DNA of 64,000 bases from positions 59,866 to 123,865 of the forward strand of contig JAIXRW010000037.1 of the NCBI GenBank assembly GCA_027484985.1, written 5' to 3'. The stretch's first letter is position 1. Each line of letters begins with the position of its first letter. The notes below the pieces were generated by a model. That model had not been told where the DNA came from, searched no databases, and saw only the letters and a program-made list of their open reading frames with translations. The stretch is from Rhodobacter sp. GTDB taxonomy: Bacteria; Pseudomonadota; Alphaproteobacteria; Rhodobacterales; Rhodobacteraceae. This document shows, in pieces, positions 63,820-64,000 of this stretch. The translations under genes and the position numbers were made by a program.

Positions 63820-64000
63820 TTGCAAGGTCGGTCTCCTGGCTCGCGGGTCGTCACAGCCTTCACCTTCCCATCCCCCTTGCAGGGAACAGTGGTCGTCGAA
63901 GGCCGCTCGCCGCTTACAGTCGCGGGGGCGGCTGGGGCCATGGGCGCCGTATTCGGTCCGCCCCTTCCCCATTCCCGTTTCAGCCCCTGTGCTTTGCACG
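63820..64000 (-). ncRNA. Cobalamin (adenosylcobalamin-type) riboswitch
   Basis: Minus-strand leader of cbtB. It contains the B12 box AGCCAGGAGACCGACC (63826-63841), the CCCCCGCGACTGTAAGCGG core, GGGAAGGTGAAGGC and a 5' region with GTGCAAAGCACAGGGGC at the window edge. It senses cobalamin and would lower cbtBA-cobF expression when B12 is plentiful. The 5' limit may lie just beyond the window. Confidence 0.9.

Overview
The window is high-GC DNA from an alphaproteobacterium. The gene order, the spheroidene-type carotenoid genes and the PpsR/PpaA regulators point to Rhodobacteraceae (Rhodobacter/Tabrizicola/Gemmobacter-like). No rRNA, tRNA, CRISPR array or phage was seen, so the species cannot be named. 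Nearly every base is coding, mostly in tightly packed operons with 1-4 bp stop/start overlaps.

Region 1 (1-36989) is most of a photosynthesis gene cluster. Carotenoid genes come first: crtF (cut by the left edge), crtE, crtD, crtC, tspO, crtB, crtI, crtA. Next are the Mg-chelatase genes bchI-bchD-bchO and a leftward block idi-bchP-ORF428-bchG-bchJ-bchE. The regulators ppsR and ppaA follow, and then a rightward superoperon bchF-bchN-bchB-bchH-bchL-bchM-lhaA-puhA-puhB-puhC-(100 aa ORF)-acsF-puhE-hemA, with cycA (cytochrome c2) at the end. Both Mg-protoporphyrin ester cyclases are present: BchE (oxygen-independent) and AcsF (oxygen-dependent). Nine TGT-N12-ACA operators of the PpsR/CrtJ type lie at the divergent promoters and upstream of bchG, bchE, ppaA and bchF. 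An FnrL-like palindrome lies upstream of bchE. bchCXYZ and the puf genes are not here; in relatives they lie beyond crtF.

Region 2 (37252-49424, all leftward except one small gene) handles urea. It holds a complete urease operon, ureD-ureA-(52 aa membrane peptide)-ureB-ureC, then ureE-ureF-ureG behind a divergent 110 aa gene, and a urea ABC transporter urtA-urtB-urtC-urtD-urtE. A terminator and a 409 bp regulatory gap separate urease from urtA.

Region 3 (49692-60705, leftward) holds ilvD, and then an apparent amide-utilisation operon. In transcription order it is an AmiC-like sensor, an AmiR-like ANTAR antiterminator, two Dpp/Opp-type permeases, a substrate-binding protein, a formamidase/acetamidase, a fused two-domain ATPase and a fumarylacetoacetate-hydrolase-family protein. 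Ammonia released from amides or urea would feed nitrogen assimilation.

Region 4 (60846-64000) has pepT, then cobF-cbtA-cbtB behind a cobalamin riboswitch at the right edge. Cobalamin links back to region 1, because BchE and PpaA belong to cobalamin-binding families.

A dispersed GC-hairpin plus AT-rich-tail repeat occurs in ten copies. Nine are intergenic, and one nearly intact copy lies in frame inside bchB.
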